A stretch of 64,000 bases of DNA, taken from contig NZ_JAPWHW010000006.1 in assembly GCF_028369135.1 (NCBI RefSeq), positions 62,001 through 126,000 on the forward strand, read 5' to 3'. Under the pieces are notes generated by a model. That model was not told the origin of the DNA. It searched no databases and worked only from the letters and a program-made list of their open reading frames with translations. This DNA comes from Roseovarius sp. ZX-A-9. GTDB lineage: Bacteria; Pseudomonadota; Alphaproteobacteria; Rhodobacterales; Rhodobacteraceae. The position numbers and the translations under genes were made by a program. Positions within the stretch are counted from its first letter, which is position 1; every line of letters starts with the position of its first letter. This document shows, piece after piece, positions 35,191-43,766 of the stretch.

Positions 35191-36423
35191 TCAGCCTTGC
35201 ATCTCGCGCATCAGGCGCGGTTTCTCGCCTGCGCCGTCCAGCGCGCGGGCCAGATCCGACATCGCATCCAGCGAATGACAGGCGTGAAAGCTGCCTACAT
35301 GCGGCAGGATCGCCCGGATGCCCCCCGCCTTTGGCGCGAACCCGTCCCAGCGTAGCAGCGGGTTGAGCCATATGAGCTTGCGGCACGATAGCGCCAGCCG
35401 TTCTGCTTCACGCGCCAGCAGCGTGGTATCGCCACGCTCCAGCCCGTCGGTGATCAGCAGCACCGCCGCCCCCTGCCCCAGCACACGGCGCGACCAGTCC
35501 CGATTGAACCGCGCCAGCGCATCTCCGATCCGTGTGCCGCCCTGCCAGTCGGGCGCATCCTGCCCGGCGGCCTCCAGCGCCAGATCGACATCCTTCAGAT
35601 GCAGGGCGCGGGTCACGTTCGTCAGTTGCGTACCAAAGGTAAAGCCGTGCACATCGCCCCAGCCAGAATTTGGCGCCCAGACGAGAGCATGGAGGAAATG
35701 CATCATCATACGCGAATAGACCGACATCGAGCCTGAGATATCGCAAAGCACCACCAGGTTCGGGGGGCGCATGCGCGGCTTCTTGAAGGGGATCGCGTGC
35801 ATTTCGCCCCCCCGCCGCATGGCGCGCCGCAGCATCTGCCGCGTGTCCGGCACCCGGCCCGCCGCGCTGGCGACAAAACGGCGGGTCATCAGCGGATCAA
35901 TGGGCAGGCGCAATGTACGGATCGTACGGGCGGCCTGTACGATCTCGGCCGCGCTCATCTGTTCGAAATCCATCTGGCGGAGCTGCTCGTGTTGCGACCA
36001 GCTGAATGTCGCGTCAAGCTCGATCTCTTCGCGTTCCGGCGCCTGCGCGGGACGCCCCTGCGCTTCGCTCAGCGCTTCGGCGGCGCGGCGCTCGGCAGGC
36101 TCCGGCTTGGCCTCGTCCTCGCCGCCCATGGCCTGGACCAGCGGCAGCATCATCTTCATCATCCGCTCCAGATACTCCGGATCGCGCCAGAAGAAGGTAA
36201 AGACCTGATGAAAGGTCTGCAGATGTTCGGGCCGGGTGATCAGGCAGGCGCGCAGCGTGTGATAGAAATCCTGCCGCTTGGTAAAACCCGCCCGCTCGAC
36301 CGCCTCGACGGCCACATGCACCTGTGCTGTCCCGACATTGACGCCTGCCCGGCGCAGGGCGCGGGCGAAATGCACGATATTTTGCGCCAGGCGGCCATGC
36401 GTTTCTGGCAGGCTCGCCCCCAT
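35191..36423 (-). CDS. VWA-domain protein of the CoxE family
   Basis: A 410-residue protein. The N-terminal half is helical (FARALRRAGVNVGTAQVHVA), followed by an acidic linker, and the C-terminal half is a VWA domain with a complete MIDAS: LCDISGSMSVYS near residue 220, the Thr in GGTRIGDALARF near 300 and LLITDGLERGD near 330. CoxE with a MoxR ATPase matures metalloenzymes such as CO dehydrogenase or acts in related chaperone pairs. It starts two bases after the MoxR stop. No CO-dehydrogenase genes are in the window, so the client is unknown. Confidence 0.85.
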   Translation of the reverse strand: MGASLPETHGRLAQNIVHFARALRRAGVNVGTAQVHVAVEAVERAGFTKRQDFYHTLRACLITRPEHLQTFHQVFTFFWRDPEYLERMMKMMLPLVQAMGGEDEAKPEPAERRAAEALSEAQGRPAQAPEREEIELDATFSWSQHEQLRQMDFEQMSAAEIVQAARTIRTLRLPIDPLMTRRFVASAAGRVPDTRQMLRRAMRRGGEMHAIPFKKPRMRPPNLVVLCDISGSMSVYSRMMMHFLHALVWAPNSGWGDVHGFTFGTQLTNVTRALHLKDVDLALEAAGQDAPDWQGGTRIGDALARFNRDWSRRVLGQGAAVLLITDGLERGDTTLLAREAERLALSCRKLIWLNPLLRWDGFAPKAGGIRAILPHVGSFHACHSLDAMSDLARALDGAGEKPRLMREMQG

Positions 36424-36424
36424 A

Positions 36425-37339
36425 TCAGGACGCGCGCGCCAGATCCGCGCGGGCACTGTCGAGGATGCGCGACGCCTCGGCCCCGGCGATTTTCGCGATG
36501 TCATCCTGATATTTCAGCACGGCCCCCAGCGTGTCCGACACCATCTCGGGCGACAGCGCCACCGCATCGAGCGCCACGAGACAGCGCGCCCAGTCCACGG
36601 TTTCGGCCACGCCGGGATTCTTGAACAGGTCCATCCCGCGCAGGCGCTGGACGAAGGCCACGATTTCGGCGGACAGAACGGCTTCGCATTCCGGCACGCG
36701 GGCGGTCAGGATCTCAAGCTCGCGGGCATAGTCCGGATAATCGACCCAGTGATAGAGACAGCGGCGCTTCAGGGCATCATGCACCTCACGCGTCCGGTTC
36801 GAGGTCAGGATCACGATGGGCGGCTCGACGGCTTTGACCGTGCCCAGTTCGGGGATGGTGACCTGAAAATCCGACAGCGCCTCCAACAAGAACGCCTCGA
36901 AAGGTGCATCGGTGCGGTCAACCTCGTCGATCAACAGTACGGGCGGGCCACTGGCATGCGGCTCCATCGCCTCCAGCAGCGGACGCCGAATGAGGTAGGC
37001 ATCCGAAAAGAGCTCGGCCTGCAGCGCGCCACGATCTGCCCCGCCTGACGCCTCGGCGGTCCGGATGGCAATCATCTGGGCGGCAAAGTTCCATTCGTAG
37101 ATCGCGGATGCCGCATCCAGCCCCTCGTAGCATTGCAGCCGGATCAGCCGCCGCCCCAGCCCCGCGGCAATCGCCTTGGCGATCTCGGTCTTGCCGACAC
37201 CGGCCTCGCCTTCGAGAAAGAGCGGTTTGCCCAGGCTGAGCCCCAGAAAGGCCACCGTGCCGAGATCGCGCCCGCAGATATAGTTCTGTGCCGCCAGAAG
37301 GCTGAGCGTCTCATCGATACTTTGGGGAACATCAGACAT
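36425..37339 (-). CDS. MoxR-family AAA+ ATPase (CoxD-like)
   Basis: A 304-residue AAA+ ATPase. Walker A is GEAGVGKTEIAKAIA near residue 40, Walker B VLLIDEVDRTDAPFEAF near 130, sensor 1 IVILTSNRTREVHDALKRR near 165 with arginine finger region, and the C-terminal lid ends RADLARAS. MoxR ATPases work with VWA proteins as chaperones; the CoxE-like gene follows immediately. The start at 37339 begins MSDVPQSIDETL. It is close to CoxD of carboxydotrophs in length and order, but here forms an orphan pair. Confidence 0.88.
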   Translation of the reverse strand: MSDVPQSIDETLSLLAAQNYICGRDLGTVAFLGLSLGKPLFLEGEAGVGKTEIAKAIAAGLGRRLIRLQCYEGLDAASAIYEWNFAAQMIAIRTAEASGGADRGALQAELFSDAYLIRRPLLEAMEPHASGPPVLLIDEVDRTDAPFEAFLLEALSDFQVTIPELGTVKAVEPPIVILTSNRTREVHDALKRRCLYHWVDYPDYARELEILTARVPECEAVLSAEIVAFVQRLRGMDLFKNPGVAETVDWARCLVALDAVALSPEMVSDTLGAVLKYQDDIAKIAGAEASRILDSARADLARAS

Positions 37340-37399
37340 ACAACACCGCAGCCTCCGCTAAAATCATTGGTGTTGACCGTAGCACAGCCGCGCCGACCT

Positions 37400-38344
37400 T
37401 CAACCTTGTGCCAGCACATCACGCAGAAACACGGTGGTAAAGATGTCTTGATGCACCCCACCGAGATTCTTGAACACGGTGATGTCATCACGCGACTGGC
37501 GCCCCTCTGCACTGCCTTGCACCAGTTGGAACAGATCGCCGCGAATATCCGACCATTTCAGCGCACCGGACGCGACCGGCAGCGCCAATTCGCCGATATT
37601 CTCCCATTCGCGGGACGAACAGGTGTAGAGCCGCCCGCGCCGCATGGCATCGTCATCGGCCTCGCGCATATGCGGCAGATAGGCCCCGATGAGGTCGAGA
37701 TGCGCGCCAGGTTTCAGCAGCGCGCCCCGCACCAGCGGCACGGTGGACATGGTCACGCAGCTGATCACATCCGCGCTTGCCACCGCACTGTCGAGATCAG
37801 GCGCGACCTCGGCTGCCAGCCCCTCGTCGCGCAGCGTGGCGGCCAATGCTTCGGCGCGCTCTGCGGTGCGATTCCAGATCCGCACTCGCGCGAGGCTGGG
37901 CCGCGCCGCGCGATGCGCCATGACCGCGTGCCACGCCAGCCCGCCGGCACCCACCACCAGCAATTCGCGTGGCGCGGGCGGTGCCAGAAGTGACGCACCG
38001 ACGCCCGAGATCGCCGCCGTCTTGCGATACGTCATCGCCTCTCCGTCCGCGACCAGCACCGGCGCGCCGGTATCCACATCGAACGCCGCCACCGCGCCCA
38101 GAACGGTGCCCAGCGGCGGGTTGCGGTCGCGGTTTCCCGGGAACACGCCGACCATCTTGACCACGATCAAGGTGTCCGCCATCCAGCCCGGCAGCGTGAC
38201 AAAGCGGTTGGCCGAACCGGCCGGATCATCCTCTACATGCGTGACCGCCACCGGCATCCTGCCTTCGTGAAAGCGCGTCAGCGCCGGGATCAGCGCATCG
38301 TAAGGCAGGCGCGCGTGGACCTCATTGGCATCGATCATCTGCAT
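37400..38344 (-). CDS. Ornithine cyclodeaminase/mu-crystallin family protein
   Basis: A 314-residue protein of the OCD family. VVKMVGVFPGN near residue 60 and AMTYRKTAAISGVGASLLA near 105 hold the substrate-binding Lys/Arg and Thr; the dinucleotide motif is LLVVGAGGLAWHAV near 130, where the usual GxGxQA has Trp in place of Gln; HLDLIGAYLPHMREADDD near 220 holds the catalytic Asp. Members act as ornithine or other amino-acid cyclodeaminases or as ketimine reductases. Start at 38344 follows GGAGG. It is divergent from a demethylase-like flavoprotein, so a role on proline- or N-methyl-amino-acid derivatives is possible. Confidence 0.85.
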   Translation of the reverse strand: MQMIDANEVHARLPYDALIPALTRFHEGRMPVAVTHVEDDPAGSANRFVTLPGWMADTLIVVKMVGVFPGNRDRNPPLGTVLGAVAAFDVDTGAPVLVADGEAMTYRKTAAISGVGASLLAPPAPRELLVVGAGGLAWHAVMAHRAARPSLARVRIWNRTAERAEALAATLRDEGLAAEVAPDLDSAVASADVISCVTMSTVPLVRGALLKPGAHLDLIGAYLPHMREADDDAMRRGRLYTCSSREWENIGELALPVASGALKWSDIRGDLFQLVQGSAEGRQSRDDITVFKNLGGVHQDIFTTVFLRDVLAQG

Positions 38345-38482
38345 GAGAAGCCTCCTTGCAAGGTTGGTTGTCCCCTACCCTACCGCGCGCGCTTCCGCCG
38401 CCAAGCGGAAATTCTGCTTTGATCACGCGGCCTGCTGTGGTCAGATTTGGACGTAATCAACTCTGATCCGGAGGCGCGCATC

Positions 38483-40513
38483 ATGGACGCATCAAACCCT
38501 CAGGCCGACCCGCTGTTGCAACCCTTCCGGATCGGCCATCTGGAACTGCGCAACCGGATCATGAGCACCAGCCACGCCATCGGCTATGGCGAGCACGGCA
38601 TGCCAGCGCAGCGATATCAGCTCTATCACGAGGAAAAGGCAAAGGGTGGCATCGGTCTGACTATGTTCGGCGGTTCCACCAACGTGTCGCGCGACAGTGC
38701 CAACACCTTTGACCAGCTGAATGCGCGCAGCGATGACGTGATCCCCTATTTCCGCGAGTTTTCCGACCGGGTGCACCGGCATGGCAGCGCGATCATGTGC
38801 CAGTTGACCCATCTGGGCGGGCGCAGCGTCTGGCGCGGCGACAACTGGCTGCCCACCGTGTCGCCCTCGCGGTTTCGCGAACCACTGCATCGCGGCGTTT
38901 CCAAGGAAATGGAGCGCACCGACATCACCCGCGTGATCGAAGATTTCGGCCAGGCGGCGCGGCGGTGTTACGAAGGCGGGCTGGACGGGTGCGAATTGCA
39001 TGTCACCGGGCATCTGATCGGCCAGTTCTGGTCGCCAGGCATCAACCGGCGCACGGATGATTTCGGCGGCAGCATCGAGAACCGCGCGCGGTTCGGGCTG
39101 ATGGTGCTGGAGGAGATCCGCCGCCAGGTCGGTGCGCGGTTCCTGGTCGGAATCCGCATGGTCGTGGGCGAAGGCGACAATGGCCTCATGAGCGATGACG
39201 AATACCTGGAAATGGCGCGGCTGCATGAAAAATCCGGCCTGATCGATTTTTTCAACTTTGGCTACGGGCGCATCGACACCGAGATCGGGCTGGCCCAGTA
39301 CATGCCGGGCATGGCACTGGGGCTGGCACCGCAACTGCGCCCGGTGGCGGCGTTCCGGCGGCATGTGGGGCTGCCGGTATTTCACGCGGCACGGATCAAC
39401 GACATGGCCACCGCCCGGCATGCCGTCAGCGAGGGTCATGTGGATCTGGTGGGCATGACCCGCGCGCATATCGCCGATCCGCATATCGCACGCAAACTGG
39501 GGATCGGGGCCGAGCCGCAGATCCGCCCCTGCGTCGGCGCCACCTATTGTTCGTGGCACGGCAGTTGCATCCACAATCCGGCAATCGGGCGCGAGGCCAC
39601 GATCCCGAACCGCCCCGAGCGCAGCGCCCATCCGCGCCGGGTGACGGTCGTGGGCGCGGGCCCCGGCGGGCTGGAGGCGGCGCGCCTGTGCGCCGAGCGC
39701 GGCCATGCTGTCACGTTGCTGGAGGCGGCGCCGAAGGCCGGCGGTCAGGTGCTGCTTGCTGCCGCGATGGACAAGCGCCGCGATCTGGCGGGCATCGTCG
39801 ATTGGCGCGTGTCCGAGTTGGAGCGGCTGGGCGTGCAGATCCGCTATAACTGCCTTGCCGACGAAGATACGATTGCCGCGACCGCCCCCGATACGGTGAT
39901 CATCGCCACCGGCGGCGTGCCCGACCGGCTGGAGGACATCCCCGGCACCGATCTGGGCACGCCGCTATGGGAAGCGCTGGAATCGCCGTCGCAGCTTGAG
40001 GGAGAGACGGTGTTCTACGACGGTACCGGCACGGTTGCGGGCATCTCGGGGGCGCATACGCTGGCCTCGAAAGGCAACGGGCGTCTGATCTACGTCACCC
40101 CCGACAGCACCGCGGGCGCCGAGATGAGCCCGATAGAGCGCCCGTTGTCGATGCGCGCGCTCTATCGCGCCAAGGTGGAGTTGCGCCCCGACCTTTGCCT
40201 GCGCGCGGTGGAGCGCAAGGATAACCGGTTGCAACTGACGCTGGAGAACAGCTTTACCGGCGAGCCACAGATGATCGAATGCGATCAGTTGATCTATGAG
40301 CACGGCACGCTGCCGGTTGACGATCTCTATCACGCCTTGGCACCCGGCGCCCGCAATGGCGGGGTCATCGACCAACAGGCACTGCTGGAGGCGCAACCCC
40401 AGCCAAAGCGCGGCGGCGATGGTTATGACCTCTACCGGATTGGCGATGCGGTTTCGTCACGCGACATTCACGCGGCCATTCTGGAAGCAGCGCGGCTGTG
40501 TTCGCGGATGTAG
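38483..40513 (+). CDS. FMN/FAD/Fe-S flavoprotein of the dimethylglycine/N-methylproline demethylase type
   Basis: A 676-residue Old Yellow Enzyme-type protein with an FMN barrel (1-350), an Fe-S segment and a C-terminal NAD(P)/FAD domain (VTVVGAGPGGLEAARLCAER near 390). The barrel has QLTHLGGRS and GVELHVTG-like GCELHVTGHLIGQFWSPGIN; the Fe-S region reads RPCVGATYCSWHGSCIHNP near 349. The RPCVGAxYC and CIHNxA/P parts are typical of DgcA-like demethylases, but the loop between the second and third Cys has five residues instead of about eleven. It probably removes an N-methyl group oxidatively. ATG at 38483 follows GGAGGCGCGCATC. The divergent OCD-like gene supports amino-acid-derived substrates. 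Confidence 0.8.
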   Translation: MDASNPQADPLLQPFRIGHLELRNRIMSTSHAIGYGEHGMPAQRYQLYHEEKAKGGIGLTMFGGSTNVSRDSANTFDQLNARSDDVIPYFREFSDRVHRHGSAIMCQLTHLGGRSVWRGDNWLPTVSPSRFREPLHRGVSKEMERTDITRVIEDFGQAARRCYEGGLDGCELHVTGHLIGQFWSPGINRRTDDFGGSIENRARFGLMVLEEIRRQVGARFLVGIRMVVGEGDNGLMSDDEYLEMARLHEKSGLIDFFNFGYGRIDTEIGLAQYMPGMALGLAPQLRPVAAFRRHVGLPVFHAARINDMATARHAVSEGHVDLVGMTRAHIADPHIARKLGIGAEPQIRPCVGATYCSWHGSCIHNPAIGREATIPNRPERSAHPRRVTVVGAGPGGLEAARLCAERGHAVTLLEAAPKAGGQVLLAAAMDKRRDLAGIVDWRVSELERLGVQIRYNCLADEDTIAATAPDTVIIATGGVPDRLEDIPGTDLGTPLWEALESPSQLEGETVFYDGTGTVAGISGAHTLASKGNGRLIYVTPDSTAGAEMSPIERPLSMRALYRAKVELRPDLCLRAVERKDNRLQLTLENSFTGEPQMIECDQLIYEHGTLPVDDLYHALAPGARNGGVIDQQALLEAQPQPKRGGDGYDLYRIGDAVSSRDIHAAILEAARLCSRM

Positions 40514-40526
40514 ATCGTTTGAACAG

Positions 40527-41240
40527 TCAGCCTGCGATCGTGGTTCGCGCCGCCCGCAGCCAATTGTCGAACAGTTCCGCCGCCAGCGCATCCTGCTGCC
40601 CGGCCCGCGTGGTGAAATCCGCGATCAGCCGATCCGGAAAGTCCGGCCCTCCCATCGCCGCCAGATCATCGGTCACGCCCGGTATGGCGTACCAGTCCTG
40701 CAAGGTCGTAAGATCCACCTCGGGGTGGAACTGCACCGAAAACACGCCCCTTGGCCCCTGCAGCGTCTGATGCGCGCAAAGCGGGCTGCTCCAGCCTGCA
40801 CGAAATCTAGGCGGCACGACACTCACCTCGGCGCTATGCCATTGAAAGACTTCGCGGCCGTCCTCGGCGCCTGCGCCCAATACCGCATCGCCGCCGGTGA
40901 TCGGCAGCAAGCCCAATTCGCGCGAACGCGCAGCGCCGACCTGCCCGCCACAGGCCGCCGCAAGCAGTTGATGCCCGAAGCAGATGCCGAAATATGGCTT
41001 ACCGGCGTTCACCGCATCGGCGATAAAGGCAATCTCGGAGGTGAGCCATGGGTACGCCTGCGTCTCCCAGACCTGCATCGCCCCGCCCATCACCCAGAGC
41101 GCATCAAAGCTGTCCTGCGCGGGCCATTCGGTGACCTCCGGCGCGATGATCGCCGTTGTGCCAAGGCCATTTGCAGCAAACAGCCCACGAAAGCGCCCCG
41201 CATGAACGCCCTCATCGTGCTGAACGATCAGAACACGCAT
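40527..41240 (-). CDS. Type 1 glutamine amidotransferase-like protein
   Basis: A 237-residue class I amidotransferase domain. The nucleophile elbow is GICFGHQLLAAACGG with Cys near residue 85; the catalytic His-Glu pair is in VFSVQFHPEVDLTTL near 171-173. WHSAEVSVVPP is the usual oxyanion-side strand. Stand-alone members include GuaA-like hydrolases and gamma-glutamyl-amine hydrolases. ATG at 41240 (MRVLIVQHDEG) matches typical N-termini; an ATG five codons upstream is possible. It converges on the demethylase-like gene. Possible substrates include gamma-glutamylated amines, by context only. Confidence 0.85.
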   Translation of the reverse strand: MRVLIVQHDEGVHAGRFRGLFAANGLGTTAIIAPEVTEWPAQDSFDALWVMGGAMQVWETQAYPWLTSEIAFIADAVNAGKPYFGICFGHQLLAAACGGQVGAARSRELGLLPITGGDAVLGAGAEDGREVFQWHSAEVSVVPPRFRAGWSSPLCAHQTLQGPRGVFSVQFHPEVDLTTLQDWYAIPGVTDDLAAMGGPDFPDRLIADFTTRAGQQDALAAELFDNWLRAARTTIAG

Positions 41241-41255
41241 CGCCCGGCCCCGCAT

Positions 41256-41747
41256 TTCAGTGTCCCGGATAAATTGCGGGGCCGCGATGACGGGCTCGCG
41301 GGCACCTGCACCCCGGTGACCAGCACATTGGTGGATCTGGCGTTTTCGTCGCGGATCAGGGGGGCTGTGGCCATGGATATGTCTCCGTTCATCCCGGAGC
41401 AGTCTGCGCCGGATTCGCGGGATTTGAAAAGAGGGGATGCGCGCCAGTATCCAGCCCTGTACCAGATGCGTTGAAAGACCACGTTAGACCCCGAACGCAA
41501 TATGGTTCGGGGTAGGCCAATGCCCTCGCAAAAATCTGCGGGCTTGGTTTCATCGTCCCGGATGGCAGTTGTGCGGACTTAGCGCCATTTCGCGGCGCCT
41601 GTGCTTATGGCCGCGTGCGTAAAGTGTGCCAAAAACGATGGTTTTTTTCAGTCCAGAAACGCATGAATTCTGGCTGCGCTTGCCGCTTGATTGGCCGTGC
41701 GAAGGCGACAGTTGGGTCGAAGGCATGGACTTTAGGCAGTGACAAGC
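41256..41747. other. About 490 bases without a recognisable gene
   Basis: No frame here has both a start signal and a familiar motif. A 90-codon minus-strand frame (41228-41500) runs into the amidotransferase N-terminus and is judged non-coding. The segment contains one perfect hairpin at 41489-41512 and the end of the VPLPA gene region. Confidence 0.5.
41489..41512. repeat. Perfect eight-base inverted repeat
   Basis: CCCCGAAC (41489-41496) and GTTCGGGG (41505-41512) flank an eight-base loop GCAATATG. There is no T-run on either side. It could be a transcript-end structure of the amidotransferase leader or an element end; purpose unknown. Confidence 0.6.
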
Positions 41748-42455
41748 TCAGTCGACTTTCTTGCGCCGCTTCAGAAAGCCGAGGCCGAGCAATCCCGACA
41801 GCATGAGCGGCAAACCTGCGGGCAGAGGCACAGGTGTGAGGGGTGGCGGTAAATCCGCCACCTGTACGAGACCGTTCAAAGTTTCGCCTGCATCACCGCT
41901 AACTTCGCCTGCAAATAGATAGAGTGAGGGACCAATCGGGATTGTGGGAGCAAAGACAGCGGTTAGGCTGCCACCATCTCCAAGTGTGAGGCTACCGGTT
42001 CCGAAAAAGATGCCGTCGATATCACCCAAAGTGGCCCATCCCTCATCAACGGATGTGGCGGATGATGCTCCGTTAAACGGCCCGCCCGACGTGGATGTCG
42101 GCGTTCCACCGCCCCTAACACTTCCCGCGCTATACAAGAAGCTCGTTGCAAAAATCCTGTCTGCAGATGTTGCTAAGGATCCATCAAGATCAAGAAAAAT
42201 CGCATCAAGGTCAAAGCCGGAATAAATCCCTGCGGAGCCGCCTACCCCGGAGTTAGAGTCGTTCACAGTGATTGCACCAATTTCTGTAAGACCTAAGCCA
42301 GTTAGGTCGGCGCGATACATTCTTGTGGATTGTGCCGTTCCGCTTGTGTCAATACCTACATCAGTAAAGACGGGTGTGACAGTTGCCGCAAGTGCAGCAG
42401 ATGACATTGCGACAATAGTTGCGAGCGTTAGTCCGCCAAAAAGTTTTTTTTCCAT
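41748..42455 (-). CDS. Surface protein with VPLPA-type C-terminal sorting signal
   Basis: A 235-residue secreted protein. MEKKLFGGLTLATIVAMSSA is the signal peptide, with cleavage after ALA near 24. The body is rich in Gly, Ser, Thr and Asp (GGSAGIYSGFDLDAIFLDLD near 70) and lacks cysteines, as in many PEP-CTERM-like exoproteins. The C-terminus has the tripartite sorting signal VPLPAGLPLMLSGLLGLGFL followed by KRRKKVD: motif, membrane helix and basic tail. Such proteins are processed by exosortase/rhombosortase-like systems and occur with exopolysaccharide. ATG at 42455 with GGGGGAAGTGGTT upstream is chosen. It is monocistronic. Confidence 0.88.
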   Translation of the reverse strand: MEKKLFGGLTLATIVAMSSAALAATVTPVFTDVGIDTSGTAQSTRMYRADLTGLGLTEIGAITVNDSNSGVGGSAGIYSGFDLDAIFLDLDGSLATSADRIFATSFLYSAGSVRGGGTPTSTSGGPFNGASSATSVDEGWATLGDIDGIFFGTGSLTLGDGGSLTAVFAPTIPIGPSLYLFAGEVSGDAGETLNGLVQVADLPPPLTPVPLPAGLPLMLSGLLGLGFLKRRKKVD

Positions 42456-42989
42456 AACCACTTCCCCCAAGGTTTGCGAGCAAGACCCGATTTGAACACT
42501 CCAAAAATATTAGGAAAAGCGTAACGAAGGCCTGCAACAAAAGCCAGACTTATGTTGACGTAGCGTCATCTAAGTGCAGCTTTCGGCAGAAGCCTATGAA
42601 TGAAGGCGGTGCCGGAGATTTGAGAGGCGGGCCGCAGTGCGTCAGCCAAAGATCACGGAATTCGGCATCCATCACTCGAGTGTCGCAGCGGTTGCGGGCC
42701 GTCACGAAGAAGCCAGGCATCTGGGCAAAAAAACTGGCCAATATTTGTTCGCAAAAAACGCTCCTTTTTGTAACAACTACAAAAAAAGAACAATTTCAGC
42801 TGCCAGAAACCCCGCTCAAAACCCAAGAAGTTGTTGAACGTTTTGGCCTCACTGGTGACACGGCCATTCGTACACAATGCAGCATCGGTCAAAGTGGACT
42901 CGAAGCGGACGTTCGCCCTCTTGAAGATCGCGACCATCAAAACATCTTTAAAGGGGATGTGCGCCAGCGGAACCTGCCCTGCCCGGTTT
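42456..42989. other. About 530 bases without a recognisable gene
   Basis: The region between the VPLPA gene start and the end of the winged-helix regulator contains an AT-rich segment (about 42735-42800, with long A and T runs) within GC-rich surroundings. A minus-strand frame at 42550-42741 encodes 63 residues including CDTRVMDAEFRDLWLTHCGP, but I see no family and no good start. The upstream part should carry the VPLPA promoter. Confidence 0.45.
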
Positions 42990-43523
42990 TCAGAGCGACG
43001 CGGCAGCCCGGCTGGCCTGATCGTACTGCCCGGACAACGCGCGCAGTTTGCTGGCAAATTCGCGCAGATCCGGCCCCGACATATCGGAGGCAGGCAACCC
43101 TTCCAGCAGGCACTGGCGGCGCACGTCGCGGTAGGCTTCGCACAGCGTGCTTCCGACGTCAGAGGTTCGGTAGAACACCTCTTTGCCGCGTTTTTCCGAC
43201 ACAAGAAAGCCCGCCTTGAGAAGTTTGCGCAGCGCGTAGTTGACGGTGTGGCTGTCCTCGATATTCAGCAGGAAACAGATGTCCGACAGACGCTTGTCAC
43301 GGCCGCGATGATTGACGTTGTGCAGGATCAGGATATCGAGCGGGCTGAGATCGGCCTGCCCCGCCGCAGCCATGCAGCGTGTCATCCACCGCGAGAAGGC
43401 ATTGAACACGATGATCAGGCCGAATTCCAGCTCGGACAGCTCCCACCCCTCGCCCTCTGCCAGATGTCGGGAAGAGACGATTCGGCGTTTCTCCGGGTGG
43501 CTATCAGCGCTGTTCTCGGTCAT
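42990..43523 (-). CDS. Winged-helix (MarR-type) transcriptional regulator
   Basis: A 177-residue regulator. A helical N-terminus (LSELEFGLIIVFNAFSRWM) precedes a MarR-like winged helix: LSPLDILILHNVNHRGRDKR near 60, LSDICFLLNIEDSHTVNYAL recognition region near 80, then LLKAGFLVSEKRGKEVFYRT as wing. It is divergent from the TRAP/5-oxoprolinase operon starting at 43767 and is the obvious candidate for its control. A short dyad upstream (43545-43558) may be its operator. Confidence 0.85.
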   Translation of the reverse strand: MTENSADSHPEKRRIVSSRHLAEGEGWELSELEFGLIIVFNAFSRWMTRCMAAAGQADLSPLDILILHNVNHRGRDKRLSDICFLLNIEDSHTVNYALRKLLKAGFLVSEKRGKEVFYRTSDVGSTLCEAYRDVRRQCLLEGLPASDMSGPDLREFASKLRALSGQYDQASRAAASL

Positions 43524-43544
43524 CCTCGGCCCTTCTCTGCGATA

Positions 43545-43558
43545 AAACGCATACGTTT
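43545..43558. promoter_or_regulatory. Candidate operator in the regulator/TRAP divergent region
   Basis: AAACG (43545-43549) and CGTTT (43554-43558) form a small perfect dyad 22 bases before the winged-helix regulator gene. Further on, TTGACA at 43697-43702 precedes an AT-rich stretch and could be the -35 box of the TRAP operon. Both are inferred from position and symmetry. Confidence 0.35.
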
Positions 43559-43766
43559 CGACAGTGTTTTGTCACAATATACTTCAGAAATCAACGCGGA
43601 TTCGGGGCCATCCTGTGCATCCCTGCACGTCAGATTTCAAGAATTACATTTTGAATCAGGTGCATACAGAGATCATTTCCCGGCTACAGTTTTACATTGA
43701 CATAATACATACAAATCGCAAACATAATGCCAACAAAAGCAACCATAAACTTCAGGGAGACCAACG

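Noticed and set aside
41228-41500. A 90-codon minus-strand frame ending in the amidotransferase start
   Set aside because: No family motif, no binding site and overlap with the amidotransferase N-terminus.
42550-42741. A 63-codon minus-strand frame containing LWLTHCGPPLKSP
   Set aside because: Composition is not obviously random, but there is no start signal or recognisable family, so it was kept only as a note on the gap.
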